Part shown: in pieces, positions 9,930-19,751 of the stretch
Position numbering within the stretch: position 1 is the stretch's first letter
How the letters are laid out: each line of letters opens with the position of its first letter
Assembly: GCA_002721175.1 (NCBI GenBank)
Contig: PBJR01000008.1
Span: 177,477-212,729, forward strand
Length of the DNA stretch: 35,253 bases
Direction of reading: 5' to 3'
DNA from: Flavobacteriaceae bacterium
GTDB lineage: Bacteria > Bacteroidota > Bacteroidia > Flavobacteriales > Flavobacteriaceae
Program-made: the position numbers and the translations under genes
Notes under the pieces: model-generated
Told to the model about the DNA's origin: nothing
The model's database searches: none
What the model saw: only the letters and a program-made list of their open reading frames with translations

Positions 9930-10547
9930 CTATAATTTAAAAGAAATATCAAATGGAACTCTGTTGGCAATGCTTCTACCCAAGGTAATTTCATCTGCAT
10001 ACTCTAATTCGTCTCCGACCGAAATTCCGCGAGCAATTGTAGACATAACTATTTTAAAATTTTTAATTTGTTTATAGATGTAAAAATTTGTAGTATCCCC
10101 TTCCATGGTTGATCCCATAGCTAAAATAATCTCATCAACACTTCCGCTTTTAACTTTCTCAACCAAACTATCAATATTCAATTCATTTGGACCAATCCCG
10201 TCAATTGGGGAAATTTTACCACCCAAAACATGATAAGTTCCCTTAAAAATGCCCGTACTTTCTATTGCTAAAACATCTCTAACATCCTCCACCACACATA
10301 TTATTTTTTTATCTCTCATCGGATTTGCACATATCTCGCAAATAGTACTATCGGAAATATTATGACAGGAACTACAAAATTTAATATTATTTCGTAATTC
10401 AACCAAAGACTGAGAAAGTTGCTTAGTGTGTTTTGGTGGTTGTTGTAACAAGTGTAATACTAGTCGTAAAGCTGTTCGCTTGCCAATTCCTGGAAGTTGA
10501 GCGACTTCATTTACAGCGTTTTGTAGTAAATTAGATGAAAATTCCAT
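9930..10547 (-). CDS. recR: Recombination protein RecR
   Basis: 205 aa; [24 protein letters not shown], zinc finger [16 protein letters not shown], Toprim [26 protein letters not shown]. Confidence 0.96.
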   Translation of the reverse strand: MEFSSNLLQNAVNEVAQLPGIGKRTALRLVLHLLQQPPKHTKQLSQSLVELRNNIKFCSSCHNISDSTICEICANPMRDKKIICVVEDVRDVLAIESTGIFKGTYHVLGGKISPIDGIGPNELNIDSLVEKVKSGSVDEIILAMGSTMEGDTTNFYIYKQIKNFKIVMSTIARGISVGDELEYADEITLGRSIANRVPFDISFKL

Positions 10548-10655
10548 AAATTAATAGTTAGTTTTAAAAAAATATACAGAAGCTGTTAAAAATAATACAT
10601 TTGATAGCGAGTCTTTAATGGAATTATTTGTTACAACAAATATAAATTTATTAAG

Positions 10656-12113
10656 TTGAAAGGACAACACATTTTATTGATCGCTCTCATTTATTTTCTT
10701 TTTCTTTTGTTTATAGCAAAAATCACAGGGAAAAACGATAACAACAATGATTTTTTTAAAGCGAATAGGAAGTCACCATGGTATGTAGTAGCTTTTGGTA
10801 TGATTGGAGCATCATTGTCAGGAGTAACCTTCATTTCTGTTCCAGGATGGGTAGGAAGCTCAGAATTTAGTTATTTTCAAGTTTGTTTAGGCTATGTAGC
10901 TGGATATATTTTTGTAGCATTTTTGCTGTTACCAATATATTATAAGCTAAATCTAACATCAATTTACGAATATTTGTATGGTCGATTTGGAAAAGTCAGT
11001 CATAAAACTGGTGCTTTTTTCTTTTTAATATCCAGGGTTCTGGGCGCCGCGTTCAGGATGTATTTAATGGCAATTGTACTGCAACAATTTGTTTTTGAAC
11101 AATGGGAAATCCCTTTTGAAGCTACAGTTATTATTTCTATTCTCCTTATTTGGATTTACACTAGCAAAGGTGGGATTAAAACTATTGTTTGGACAGATAC
11201 GTTGCAGACACTTTTTATGATTTGCGCAGTAATTTTATCTATTAATATTGTTACAGATGAACTTGGATGGAGCTTTAATGAATTTTTAAATTCCAATGAA
11301 TTAGAGAGATACAGCGATATATTCAAAACTGAAAATTTTCTAGATAAGGATTATTTTCTCAAATCTTTCTTTGGAGGAATGTTTATAACAATATCAATGA
11401 CAGGTCTAGATCAAGACATGATGCAAAAGAATCTAACTTGTAGGTCCCTAAAAGATGCACAAAAAAATATGCTGTTTTTCAGTATAATACTTACAATAGT
11501 TACATTTCTTTTTTTACTACTTGGAGCACTTTTGTTTATTTATACTGAACGTTATGGGATTAAAATACCACTAATGGACGGTAAACCAAAAACTGACTTG
11601 TTGTTCCCTGAAATAGCAATTAACTCTGGACTGGGTCCTCTTCTCGCTGGTACATTTATTCTTGGACTTATAGCAGCTGCTTATAGCAGTGCTGATAGTG
11701 CCTTAACTTCTTTAACAACGTCATTTTGTGTTGATATTTTAGATTTTAAAAACTATAGTACTGATCGAAAAAAAAGTATAAGGAAACTGACTCATATCGG
11801 AATGTCGTTAGTTCTTGTAATAGTTGTCATATCATTTAAATACTTTGCAAATAAAAATGTGATTGATAGTCTATTAACAGTTGCCGGTTATACTTATGGC
11901 CCCCTTTTAGGTCTTTTTAGTTTTGGAATTTTCACCAATTACAAAATCAAAGATAATTTGGTTTGGATTGTATCTCTTGCCTCAGTTTTACTTGTCTACA
12001 GCATAGGTCAAATTCCACCAAAGTTTATTGGGGGTTATGTTCTCGGTTACGAGCTTCTCCCATTAAACGGATTTATTACCTTCTTGGGACTTATATTGAT
12101 TCGTCGATATTAA
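10656..12113 (+). CDS. Sodium:solute symporter (SSS family)
   Basis: 485 aa, multi-[47 protein letters not shown] start. Confidence 0.9.
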   Translation: MKGQHILLIALIYFLFLLFIAKITGKNDNNNDFFKANRKSPWYVVAFGMIGASLSGVTFISVPGWVGSSEFSYFQVCLGYVAGYIFVAFLLLPIYYKLNLTSIYEYLYGRFGKVSHKTGAFFFLISRVLGAAFRMYLMAIVLQQFVFEQWEIPFEATVIISILLIWIYTSKGGIKTIVWTDTLQTLFMICAVILSINIVTDELGWSFNEFLNSNELERYSDIFKTENFLDKDYFLKSFFGGMFITISMTGLDQDMMQKNLTCRSLKDAQKNMLFFSIILTIVTFLFLLLGALLFIYTERYGIKIPLMDGKPKTDLLFPEIAINSGLGPLLAGTFILGLIAAAYSSADSALTSLTTSFCVDILDFKNYSTDRKKSIRKLTHIGMSLVLVIVVISFKYFANKNVIDSLLTVAGYTYGPLLGLFSFGIFTNYKIKDNLVWIVSLASVLLVYSIGQIPPKFIGGYVLGYELLPLNGFITFLGLILIRRY

Positions 12114-12458
12114 AACAATCGTACAAGAAAGTTCGTATGAAATTGAATGTTTCTCTAAAAATCTAAATAAAATAGGGTTTTCGGTGCCAGGATTAAATAT
12201 AACTCGAGAAGGATTTAATTTTAAAATATAACTAAAATATTTATCTTGATTTTTAGGACTTATATACAATGTAATTGTGTGAACATTTTTATAATATTTT
12301 TGGAAATTCTCTATTTTAATTCCGTGTATTTTACCTTTAGATTTACCCAACGCTACAACTTCAATCCCACTGTTAATTAACATCAATACGGATTTACTTG
12401 AAAATCTCTCAGGATTTGTTGATGCGCCTAAAACTAAAGTTTTGAACTTAGCTACCAC
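12063..12458 (-). CDS. CoA-binding domain protein (YccU-like)
   Basis: 131 aa; [44 protein letters not shown]. Confidence 0.82.
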   Translation of the reverse strand: MVAKFKTLVLGASTNPERFSSKSVLMLINSGIEVVALGKSKGKIHGIKIENFQKYYKNVHTITLYISPKNQDKYFSYILKLNPSRVIFNPGTENPILFRFLEKHSISYELSCTIVLISTNQYKSQEGNKSV

Positions 12459-13462
12459 TTTATTATTACGCTACCCCATGTAAAACCACTGCCAAAAGCA
12501 GCAAGAACTACATAGTCACCTGGCTTAATTTTCCCCTTTTCACAAGCTTCGCTCAATGCAATGGGTATAGATGCAGCAGTTGTATTTCCATAATTTTGAA
12601 TATTATTATAAACCTGGTCATCTTTTAAATTAAACTTCTTTTGAATAAACTGCGAAATTCTTAAGTTAGCCTGATGTGTAATTAGCATATCTATATCAGA
12701 AATTGATAGACTGTGTGTTTCAAGTGACTCCAAAATTACCTCGCTGAATCGCCTGACCGCATTTTTAAAAACAAATTTTCCGTTCATGTAAGGTCTATAA
12801 GTTAAGTCATCAGGATTATTGTCAGAGATTATATCAGTGACCCATCGCTTTCCCAATCCAGGAGCCTCAGCAGTTAGTTCAAGAGCGTGAGCTCCTTCTG
12901 AGTGCAAATGAGAAGACAAAATTCCTCTATTTAAATTTTCCTCTCGACTAAGTATTGCAGCTCCAGCGCCATCACCAAAAATTACGGACACATTACGTCC
13001 TCTTGTTGATATATCTATTCCTTTTGACTGTAGTTCGCTTCCAATTACTAATATGTTTTTATACATCCCCGTTTTGATGTATTGATCAGCTACTGAAAGT
13101 GCATAAACAAAACCTGAACATTGATTTCTAACGTCCAAAGCACCAATATTATCAATTCCTAAAGCTTCCTGAATTTGTACTCCAGGACCAGGAAAATAAT
13201 AATCAGGACTCAATGTTGCAAAAACTATAAAATCAATTTTTTCCTTATGTATTCCTGCATCAATAATCGCTTTTTTTGCTGCCTCATATCCCATACTTGA
13301 AGTTGTATTACCATCTCCCTTCTTTGCCCAATAACGTTTTTTAATTCCAGTGCGTTCTCGAATCCACTCATCACTTGTATCCATTAACATAGATAAATCT
13401 TTGTTAGTGATAACATTGTTTGGTACAAAATGGCCTAGACCAATAATTTTTGAATTATACAT
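12452..13462 (-). CDS. fabH: 3-oxoacyl-ACP synthase III family protein (FabH-like)
   Basis: 336 aa; DEWIRERTGIKKRYWA, active-site Cys in VRNQCSGFVYAL, His in THQANLRI, Asn in NYGNTTAASIP. Confidence 0.85.
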   Translation of the reverse strand: MYNSKIIGLGHFVPNNVITNKDLSMLMDTSDEWIRERTGIKKRYWAKKGDGNTTSSMGYEAAKKAIIDAGIHKEKIDFIVFATLSPDYYFPGPGVQIQEALGIDNIGALDVRNQCSGFVYALSVADQYIKTGMYKNILVIGSELQSKGIDISTRGRNVSVIFGDGAGAAILSREENLNRGILSSHLHSEGAHALELTAEAPGLGKRWVTDIISDNNPDDLTYRPYMNGKFVFKNAVRRFSEVILESLETHSLSISDIDMLITHQANLRISQFIQKKFNLKDDQVYNNIQNYGNTTAASIPIALSEACEKGKIKPGDYVVLAAFGSGFTWGSVIIKW

Positions 13463-13504
13463 GGAATAAATTTAATAATTTAGATGTAAATTTCATAAGG
13501 TTAG

Positions 13505-13545
13505 TGTCAGTTTGTCACATTTATCAAAGTGGTATTCTTTTTGTA
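13505..13545 (+). promoter_or_regulatory. Candidate sigma-54-like promoter with upstream TGTCA direct repeats, upstream of htpG
   Basis: TGTCA (13505-13509) and TGTCA (13513-13517), then TGGTATTCTTTTTGT (GG-N10-GT; sigma-54 consensus is GG-N10-GC). Confidence 0.45.
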
Positions 13546-13602
13546 ATGTCTAAAATTAATTATACAAATATTAAATTCGATAATCATTAAAATATAAAAA
13601 CT

Positions 13603-15516
13603 ATGAGCAAAGGTAAAATCAATGTATCAGTGGAAAATATTTTTCCATTGATAAAAAAATTTCTTTATAGTGATCAAGAAATATTTTTGAGAGAGCTAAT
13701 TAGTAATGCAACTGATGCAACTTTGAAGTTAAAACACCTTACAAATATTGGGGAGGCAAAAGTAGAATATGGAAAACCAATAATTGAAGTAAAAGTTGAT
13801 AAAAAAGGGAAAAAATTACACATCATTGATCAAGGAATAGGTATGACCGCAGAAGAAGTTAAAAAATACATAAATGAAGTAGCTTTTTCTGGTGCTGAAG
13901 AATTCCTTGACAAATACAAAGATAAAGTTGAAGATACTGGGATAATTGGTCATTTCGGGCTAGGTTTCTACTCCGCGTTCATGGTTGCTGATAAAGTTGA
14001 AATTATTACCAAGTCATTCAAAAAAGATGAGGGAGCTCATTGGGAATGTGACGGTAGTCCACAATATTCACTGAAAAAATGTGATAAAAAGAAGCACGGA
14101 ACTGAAATAATTTTACACATCGGGGATGATGCTAAAGATTTCTTGGAAGAAAATAAAATTAGCGAACTTTTAAGAAAGTATAACAAGTTTATGCCCATTC
14201 CAATTAAGCTCGGCACAAAAGAAATTAATGACCCAAATCATAAACCAAAAACTTTAACTGACAAAGACGGAAAAGAGACTAAAGAACCTCAGCGTAAAAT
14301 TAGTGTAGATAATATAATTAACAACACCAATCCTGCTTGGACAAAGACTCCTAGTGAACTCAAAGATGATGATTATAAAAGTTTTTACAGAGAACTTTAT
14401 CCAATGCAGTTTGAAGAACCACTATTTAATATTCATTTAAATGTGGATTATCCTTTTAGCTTGACGGGAATTTTGTATTTTCCAAAGTTATCCAATGATA
14501 TTAATATCCAAAAAGATCGTATTCAGCTTTATCAAAATCAAGTTTTTGTTACTGATAATGTTGAAGGTATTGTTCCCGAATTTTTAACAATGCTTCGCGG
14601 AGTTATTGATTCACCGGATATTCCTTTGAACGTTTCGAGGTCATATTTACAAGCAGATGGAGCTGTGAAAAAAATATCAACCTATATTACAAAAAAGGTA
14701 GCTGATAAACTTAAATCACTTTTTAAGGAAAATAGAGAAGAATTCGAAAATAAATGGAACGATATTAAAATCGTCATTGAGTATGGAATGCTTTCAGAAG
14801 AAAAATTCTTTGAAAAAGCTGAAGAATTTGCACTTTATCCAACTACTGAAGGTAAATTTCATACATATCAAGAGCTTTATGACAAAATAAAAGCTAAACA
14901 GACAGATAAAAATGATAAACTTGTTATACTTTATGCATCAAACAAAGAAGAACAGCACAGTTATATACAAAGTGCAAAAGCCAAGGGATATGAAGTTTTA
15001 TTGTTAGATTCTCCTATTGTTTCGCACTTAATTCAAAAACTTGAAAGTGATAAGGACAAAATCTCTTTTTGCCGTGTTGATGCTGATCATATTGATAAAT
15101 TGATTGAAAAAGACGAAAAACTCATTTCTAAACTTACTGATGACCAACAAAAAACTCTTGAAAAACAACTAAAAGATGTGATTTCTTCTGAAAAATTTGT
15201 TCTACAAATGGAAGCAATGGATAGTAGTGTTGATCCATTTATAATTACTCAACCTGAGTTCATGCGACGAATGAAAGAAATGCAACAAACTGGTGGTGGT
15301 AGTGGAATGTTTGGAATGAATAAAATGCCTGAAATGTATAATTTGGTTGTCAACACAAACTCTGACCTAATATCACAAATTTTGAATACAAAAACTGACA
15401 AAAAAAGAAAAAGATTAATTAATCAAAGTCTTGATTTAGCTCAACTTTCACAAGGTCTTCTCAAAGGCGAAGCTTTGACAAAATTTATTAAGCGCAGTTA
15501 TGATATAATAAAATAA
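13603..15516 (+). CDS. htpG: Molecular chaperone HtpG (Hsp90)
   Basis: 637 aa; LRELISNATDATLKLKHL, DQGIGMTAEEV, GHFGLGFYSAFMVADKV. Confidence 0.97.
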   Translation: MSKGKINVSVENIFPLIKKFLYSDQEIFLRELISNATDATLKLKHLTNIGEAKVEYGKPIIEVKVDKKGKKLHIIDQGIGMTAEEVKKYINEVAFSGAEEFLDKYKDKVEDTGIIGHFGLGFYSAFMVADKVEIITKSFKKDEGAHWECDGSPQYSLKKCDKKKHGTEIILHIGDDAKDFLEENKISELLRKYNKFMPIPIKLGTKEINDPNHKPKTLTDKDGKETKEPQRKISVDNIINNTNPAWTKTPSELKDDDYKSFYRELYPMQFEEPLFNIHLNVDYPFSLTGILYFPKLSNDINIQKDRIQLYQNQVFVTDNVEGIVPEFLTMLRGVIDSPDIPLNVSRSYLQADGAVKKISTYITKKVADKLKSLFKENREEFENKWNDIKIVIEYGMLSEEKFFEKAEEFALYPTTEGKFHTYQELYDKIKAKQTDKNDKLVILYASNKEEQHSYIQSAKAKGYEVLLLDSPIVSHLIQKLESDKDKISFCRVDADHIDKLIEKDEKLISKLTDDQQKTLEKQLKDVISSEKFVLQMEAMDSSVDPFIITQPEFMRRMKEMQQTGGGSGMFGMNKMPEMYNLVVNTNSDLISQILNTKTDKKRKRLINQSLDLAQLSQGLLKGEALTKFIKRSYDIIK

Positions 15517-15548
15517 TTTTAAATTACATTTGTCTAAGAAAAAATAAA

Positions 15549-16148
15549 ATGTTTTTTAATCTTAAAGAGTCCTTTAATATTCCAATAAAAGATGGAGAAC
15601 TTTATTATATCTCAGAATTTATAAAAAAAGAAAAGGCCAAAGAATATTTTAAAATATTAAAAAATGAAATAGAATGGCAGCAAGATGAGATAAAAATTTT
15701 TGGAAAAGTATACCTTCAGCCCAGACTAACTGCCTTATATGCAAGCAACGATAATACTTATAAATATTCAAATATTACGATGCACCCAAAGAAGTTTTCA
15801 TATCCTTTGTTAATTTTAAAAGAAAAAATAGAGAAAGTAATTGGTACAGAATTTACAACTTGCTTACTTAACTACTATAGAAATGGTCAAGATAGTAATG
15901 GTTGGCACTCAGACAACGAGAAGGAACTTGGAAAAAATCCAATTATTGCGTCTTTGAGTTTTGGAGCTGATAGAATTTTTCAAATGAAACACAGATTGGA
16001 TAAGAGTGATAAATTAAAAATAAACCTTGAAAATGGAAGCCTATTAGTAATGCAAGGAGGTACTCAACACCATTGGCTCCACCAAATACCCAAGACAAAA
16101 AAAGATATTGGCGAAAGAATTAATTTGACCTTTAGAATAATTAAATGA
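15549..16148 (+). CDS. Alpha-ketoglutarate-dependent dioxygenase, AlkB family
   Basis: 199 aa; YYRNGQDSNGWHSDNEKELG (HxD), ASLSFGADRIFQMKH, HHWLHQIPK, RINLTFR. Confidence 0.92.
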   Translation: MFFNLKESFNIPIKDGELYYISEFIKKEKAKEYFKILKNEIEWQQDEIKIFGKVYLQPRLTALYASNDNTYKYSNITMHPKKFSYPLLILKEKIEKVIGTEFTTCLLNYYRNGQDSNGWHSDNEKELGKNPIIASLSFGADRIFQMKHRLDKSDKLKINLENGSLLVMQGGTQHHWLHQIPKTKKDIGERINLTFRIIK

Positions 16149-17071
16149 AAAAAAAACATTCAACCTTATTAATTATTTTATTGTTTATATCTGTTGCAAA
16201 TTCACAAAAATTGGTTGAAAAAAAAATAATAATCAATAAACATGTTGAGGGAACATTACTTACACCCAAACCTTTATTAGCTTCTAGTTTAGTTATTTTT
16301 ATTGGAGGCTCAGGGCCAGTAGACAGAAATGGCAATCAAATATTTGCAGAAAATGATATGCTGAAAAAAATTGCCTCCTCACTGACTAATAAAGGTATAT
16401 CAACTTTCCGCTATGACAAAAGAGTTGTTAAACAAATAAATACTAAAAATATGGACGAAGAAATTTTATTTGATGATTTTGTAGAGGACACAAAATCGGC
16501 AATAAATTTTTTCAGACAAACTTATGATAAAATAATAATTGCAGGTCACAGTCAAGGAAGCTTAGTTGGTTTACTTGCGCTGGACGAGAAAGTAGCTGGC
16601 TTCATTTCTATGAATGGGGCTGGACAAACAATTGATGAAATAATAAAGACCCAAATTACAAAAAGCGCACCCTCTTTAGCTAATCAAACAATTGATGTAT
16701 TAAACAAACTTAAAAAAGGTGAAACTACAACTAATTATCCGATTGCACTTGAATCCATTTTTAACATTAAAACCCAGCCATTTTTAATAAGCTGGATGAA
16801 ATATAACCCAAGTGAAATAATTAAAAAAATAAATATCCCTTGCCTGATAATAGCTGGAGAAAATGATTTACAAATGGACGCAAGTGAATCAATTATGTTA
16901 GACAAATCAGCTCAAAACTCAAAATTAATATTAATAAAAAAAATGAATCACATTCTTTTTAAAATTGATGGAAATAAACTTGAAAATTTAAAATCTTACA
17001 ACAATAAAAATTTAAAGGTAGCGGAAGAAGTTATTGAAGGAATATTAGATTTTATTGGCCAAATTGATTAA
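16145..17071 (+). CDS. Alpha/beta hydrolase with signal peptide
   Basis: 308 aa; IFIGGSGPVDRNGN, nucleophile elbow AGHSQGSLVG, C-terminal MNHILF; ATGA overlap with the upstream AlkB-family gene. Confidence 0.88.
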   Translation: MKKKHSTLLIILLFISVANSQKLVEKKIIINKHVEGTLLTPKPLLASSLVIFIGGSGPVDRNGNQIFAENDMLKKIASSLTNKGISTFRYDKRVVKQINTKNMDEEILFDDFVEDTKSAINFFRQTYDKIIIAGHSQGSLVGLLALDEKVAGFISMNGAGQTIDEIIKTQITKSAPSLANQTIDVLNKLKKGETTTNYPIALESIFNIKTQPFLISWMKYNPSEIIKKINIPCLIIAGENDLQMDASESIMLDKSAQNSKLILIKKMNHILFKIDGNKLENLKSYNNKNLKVAEEVIEGILDFIGQID

Positions 17072-17098
17072 AAAAAGCATCCCTAAAGATGCCTTTTT
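17071..17098 (+). terminator. Rho-independent terminator after the alpha/beta hydrolase gene
   Basis: AAAAAAGCATC-CCTAAA-GATGCCTTTTT hairpin followed by a T-tract. Confidence 0.7.
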
Positions 17099-17190
17099 GT
17101 TGTGACTAACCAAAGTATATTATTCAATTAAAAAATAAAATTAGTTCTAAATTTTAAGTGTATTAAAATATTTAACAATAATTTCACAAA

Positions 17191-17265
17191 ATGGAAAAAG
17201 CATCAGAGTTTGATGCTTTAACCACTAACCAACCAAAATATATTACTAACAAAAAAATTAAATAA
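17191..17265 (+). CDS. Possible 24-aa small ORF (MEKASEFDALTTNQPKYITNKKIK) upstream of the DUF819 gene
   Basis: Short ATG-to-TAA ORF in the leader region; overlaps a perfect 9-bp hairpin; no homology evidence. Confidence 0.2.
   Translation: MEKASEFDALTTNQPKYITNKKIK
17197..17219 (+). repeat. Hairpin AAAGCATCA-GAGTT-TGATGCTTT, partial copy of the 17071-17098 hairpin element
   Basis: Perfect 9-bp inverted repeat with 5-nt loop; shares GCATC...GATGC and downstream CTAACCA...TATATTA with the upstream terminator element. Confidence 0.6.
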
Positions 17266-17349
17266 TACATTTACCAAAATACAAGTACCGTGCCAAACTT
17301 TGCTATTTAAACATTATATTGAAAATTTAAAATTTTTAATAAAACACTA

Positions 17350-18667
17350 ATGATTATTTCTACTCCAGTAATAAAAGACGATGCAATTATTTTGGGAATT
17401 CTTCTTATTATACTAGCTTTTATCTTTCATACCGAATCAAAGAAGAAAGGATTATGGAATAAATTTTATAAAATTGTCCCCGGACTTTTTTTAGCCTACA
17501 TGTTACCCGCAATATTTACCTCAATTGGAATAATCGCACCTGAATGGGAAATAATGACTCAAGATGGATTAATAATTACACAAAAGAGTAATTTATATTT
17601 TATTGCAAGCAGATATCTATTACCTGCATCTCTAGTATTAATGACGTTGAGTATTGACTTGAAAGGAGTTTTTAATTTAGGTTGGAAATCGTTAATAATG
17701 TTTTTTACAGGGACAATTGGAATAATTTTAGGCGGACCAATTGCAATTATATTAACTGCAAAAATTTCTCCAGAAAGTATAGGCGGAGTTGGTGCTGATG
17801 CTGTATGGAGAGGCTTGTCAACGCTCGCGGGAAGTTGGATAGGGGGTGGTGCAAATCAAACAGCTATGCTTGAAATTTACGGATATAATACTGAACTATA
17901 TGGAGGAATGGTATTTGTTGATATTGTTGTTGCAAATATTTGGATGGCATTGCTATTGATTGGAATTGGAAAGAGAAAAAAAATAAATAGATGGCTAAAA
18001 GCAGATACTCAGGCAATTGATAATCTTAAGATTAAAGTAAATGAATTTACTAAACAAACTAGCCGATTACCAAATTTAACTGATTTAATTATTATAGCTG
18101 GAATAGGATTTGGATCTGTTGGTTTCTCACATTTTTTTGCTACTAAATTGGCACCCTTTTTTGAAAAAAAAAAATCATCAAATTTTCTCTGAATATGCTG
18201 TTAACATTTTTTCATTTTTGAGTTCAACTTTTTTTTGGATTATAAGTATATCAACCTTAATTGCAATATTTTTGTCTTTCACGAAAGCTAGAAATTATGA
18301 GGGAGCCGGCGCCAGTAAAATAGGCAGTGTTTTTATTTACATACTTGTTACTACTATTGGAATGAAAATGGATTTAAAACTTATCTTCGAAAACACCGGC
18401 CTGATTATAATTGGATTTATTTGGATGACAATTCATGCTGTTTTAATGATAACAATAGCTAAATTAATTAAAGCCCCATATTTTTTTCTAGCAATAGGAA
18501 GCCAAGCTAATGTGGGAGGAGCAGCATCAGCTCCAATTGTTGCTGCATCATTTCATCCATCATTAGCAACTGTAGGAGTTTTGTTGGCAGTATTTGGATA
18601 TGCTGTAGGAACGATGTCGGCTATCTTATGTACAATTTTAATGGAAATAGCATCAAATTCCGTTTAA
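17350..18667 (+). pseudogene. DUF819 family membrane protein, split by a frameshift at a poly-A tract
   Basis: ORFs 17350..18192 and 18110..18667 form one continuous DUF819-like protein if the 11-A run at 18164-18174 is read as 10 A (joins ...TKLAPFFEKK to NHQIFSEYAVNIFSF...). Confidence 0.82.
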
Positions 18668-18682
18668 GATTTGTTAGATAAA

Positions 18683-19096
18683 TTATTGTTCACCAGAATA
18701 AGAAACAAAATTTCTTGGAGTTTCGTAAAGTGTAACTTTCAATTCTAAATCATCATTTATAACAACTCGAAGCTTATCATATATCCATACAGCAATATTC
18801 TCAGCTGTTGGATTTAAATTTTTAAACTCAGGAACCTCTAAATTTAAGTTTTTGTGGTCTAGATTTTCTTCGACTTCTGATTTGATTAGATCTTTTAAAA
18901 CTTTGACATCTATAACATATCCAGTTTCAGGATTAATTTTGCCGGTAACGCTGACAATCATTTCATAATTGTGGCCGTGATAGTTAGGATTATTACATTT
19001 TCCAAAAACAGTTTCATTTTTTTCATTGCTCCAATCCGGTCGATACAAACGATGAGCAGCATTGAAATGAGCTCGTCGACTTACAGTTACTTTCAT
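18683..19096 (-). CDS. queD: 6-pyruvoyl tetrahydropterin synthase / QueD family protein
   Basis: 137 aa; RAHFNAAHRL, CNNPNYHGHNYEM, DLKSEVEENLDHKNLN-like region, PTAENIAVWIYDKL, YETPRNFVSY. Confidence 0.9.
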   Translation of the reverse strand: MKVTVSRRAHFNAAHRLYRPDWSNEKNETVFGKCNNPNYHGHNYEMIVSVTGKINPETGYVIDVKVLKDLIKSEVEENLDHKNLNLEVPEFKNLNPTAENIAVWIYDKLRVVINDDLELKVTLYETPRNFVSYSGEQ

Positions 19097-19617
19097 GTAT
19101 TTAACTTTAAATGTTTATAAAATTTATCAAATATTATTTTGAACCAGGCTGTATAAATTTGAGGTCTTAAATTTATGTCCCGCTTTATGTCCTCTATTGA
19201 CATCCATTTCCATCCCTCAACCTCGGAAATATTAATTATGGGTGAGGATTCCCAGTAACCAATCAAAACATGATCTAATTCGTGTTCAGAAAGACCGTTA
19301 TCAAAAGAAACTTTGTAAACAAATGAAAAAATCTCTTCTAGATCTGTTGAAAATCCCATTTCTTCTTTCAGACGCCTTTTACCAGCTTGAATATTTGATT
19401 CTCCGACTCGTTGATGACTACAACAAGTGTTGGACCAAAGAAGGGGAGAATGGTATTTTTTTGAAGAACGTTGCTGTAGCATAAGCTCATTTTTTTTGTT
19501 AAAAATAAAAATTGAAAAAGCCCTATGTAAAAGTCCAATCTGGTGTGCTTGAAGCTTTGACATAAGCCCAATTTGATTATCATCTTTATCAACTAAAATA
19601 ACTTGCTCTTCCGTCAT
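19093..19617 (-). CDS. idi: Isopentenyl-diphosphate delta-isomerase (type 1, Nudix)
   Basis: 174 aa; HRAFSIFIFNKKNELMLQQRSSKKYHSPLLWSNTCCSHQR, AGKRRLKEEMGF; ATGA overlap with queD. Confidence 0.95.
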   Translation of the reverse strand: MTEEQVILVDKDDNQIGLMSKLQAHQIGLLHRAFSIFIFNKKNELMLQQRSSKKYHSPLLWSNTCCSHQRVGESNIQAGKRRLKEEMGFSTDLEEIFSFVYKVSFDNGLSEHELDHVLIGYWESSPIINISEVEGWKWMSIEDIKRDINLRPQIYTAWFKIIFDKFYKHLKLNT

Positions 19618-19751
19618 TCTACTAAATTATTAACTAATTTTCTAATTGAATATTAATTAAATGCTAAAATTCGACATTAATTTAATTAAAAAAATTAAGT
19701 TAAAAAATCTAAATAAAACTAAATTTGTTGAGTATCATTTAATAAAACTTT

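Noticed and set aside
11963-12166. 67-aa plus-strand ORF overlapping the symporter 3' end and continuing past it
   Set aside because: Out of frame with the symporter, low-complexity product; the CoA-binding gene on the other strand better explains the sequence.
19242-19592. ORFs 19242..19484 (+) and 19368..19592 (-) within idi
   Set aside because: Alternative frames of the well-supported idi gene.
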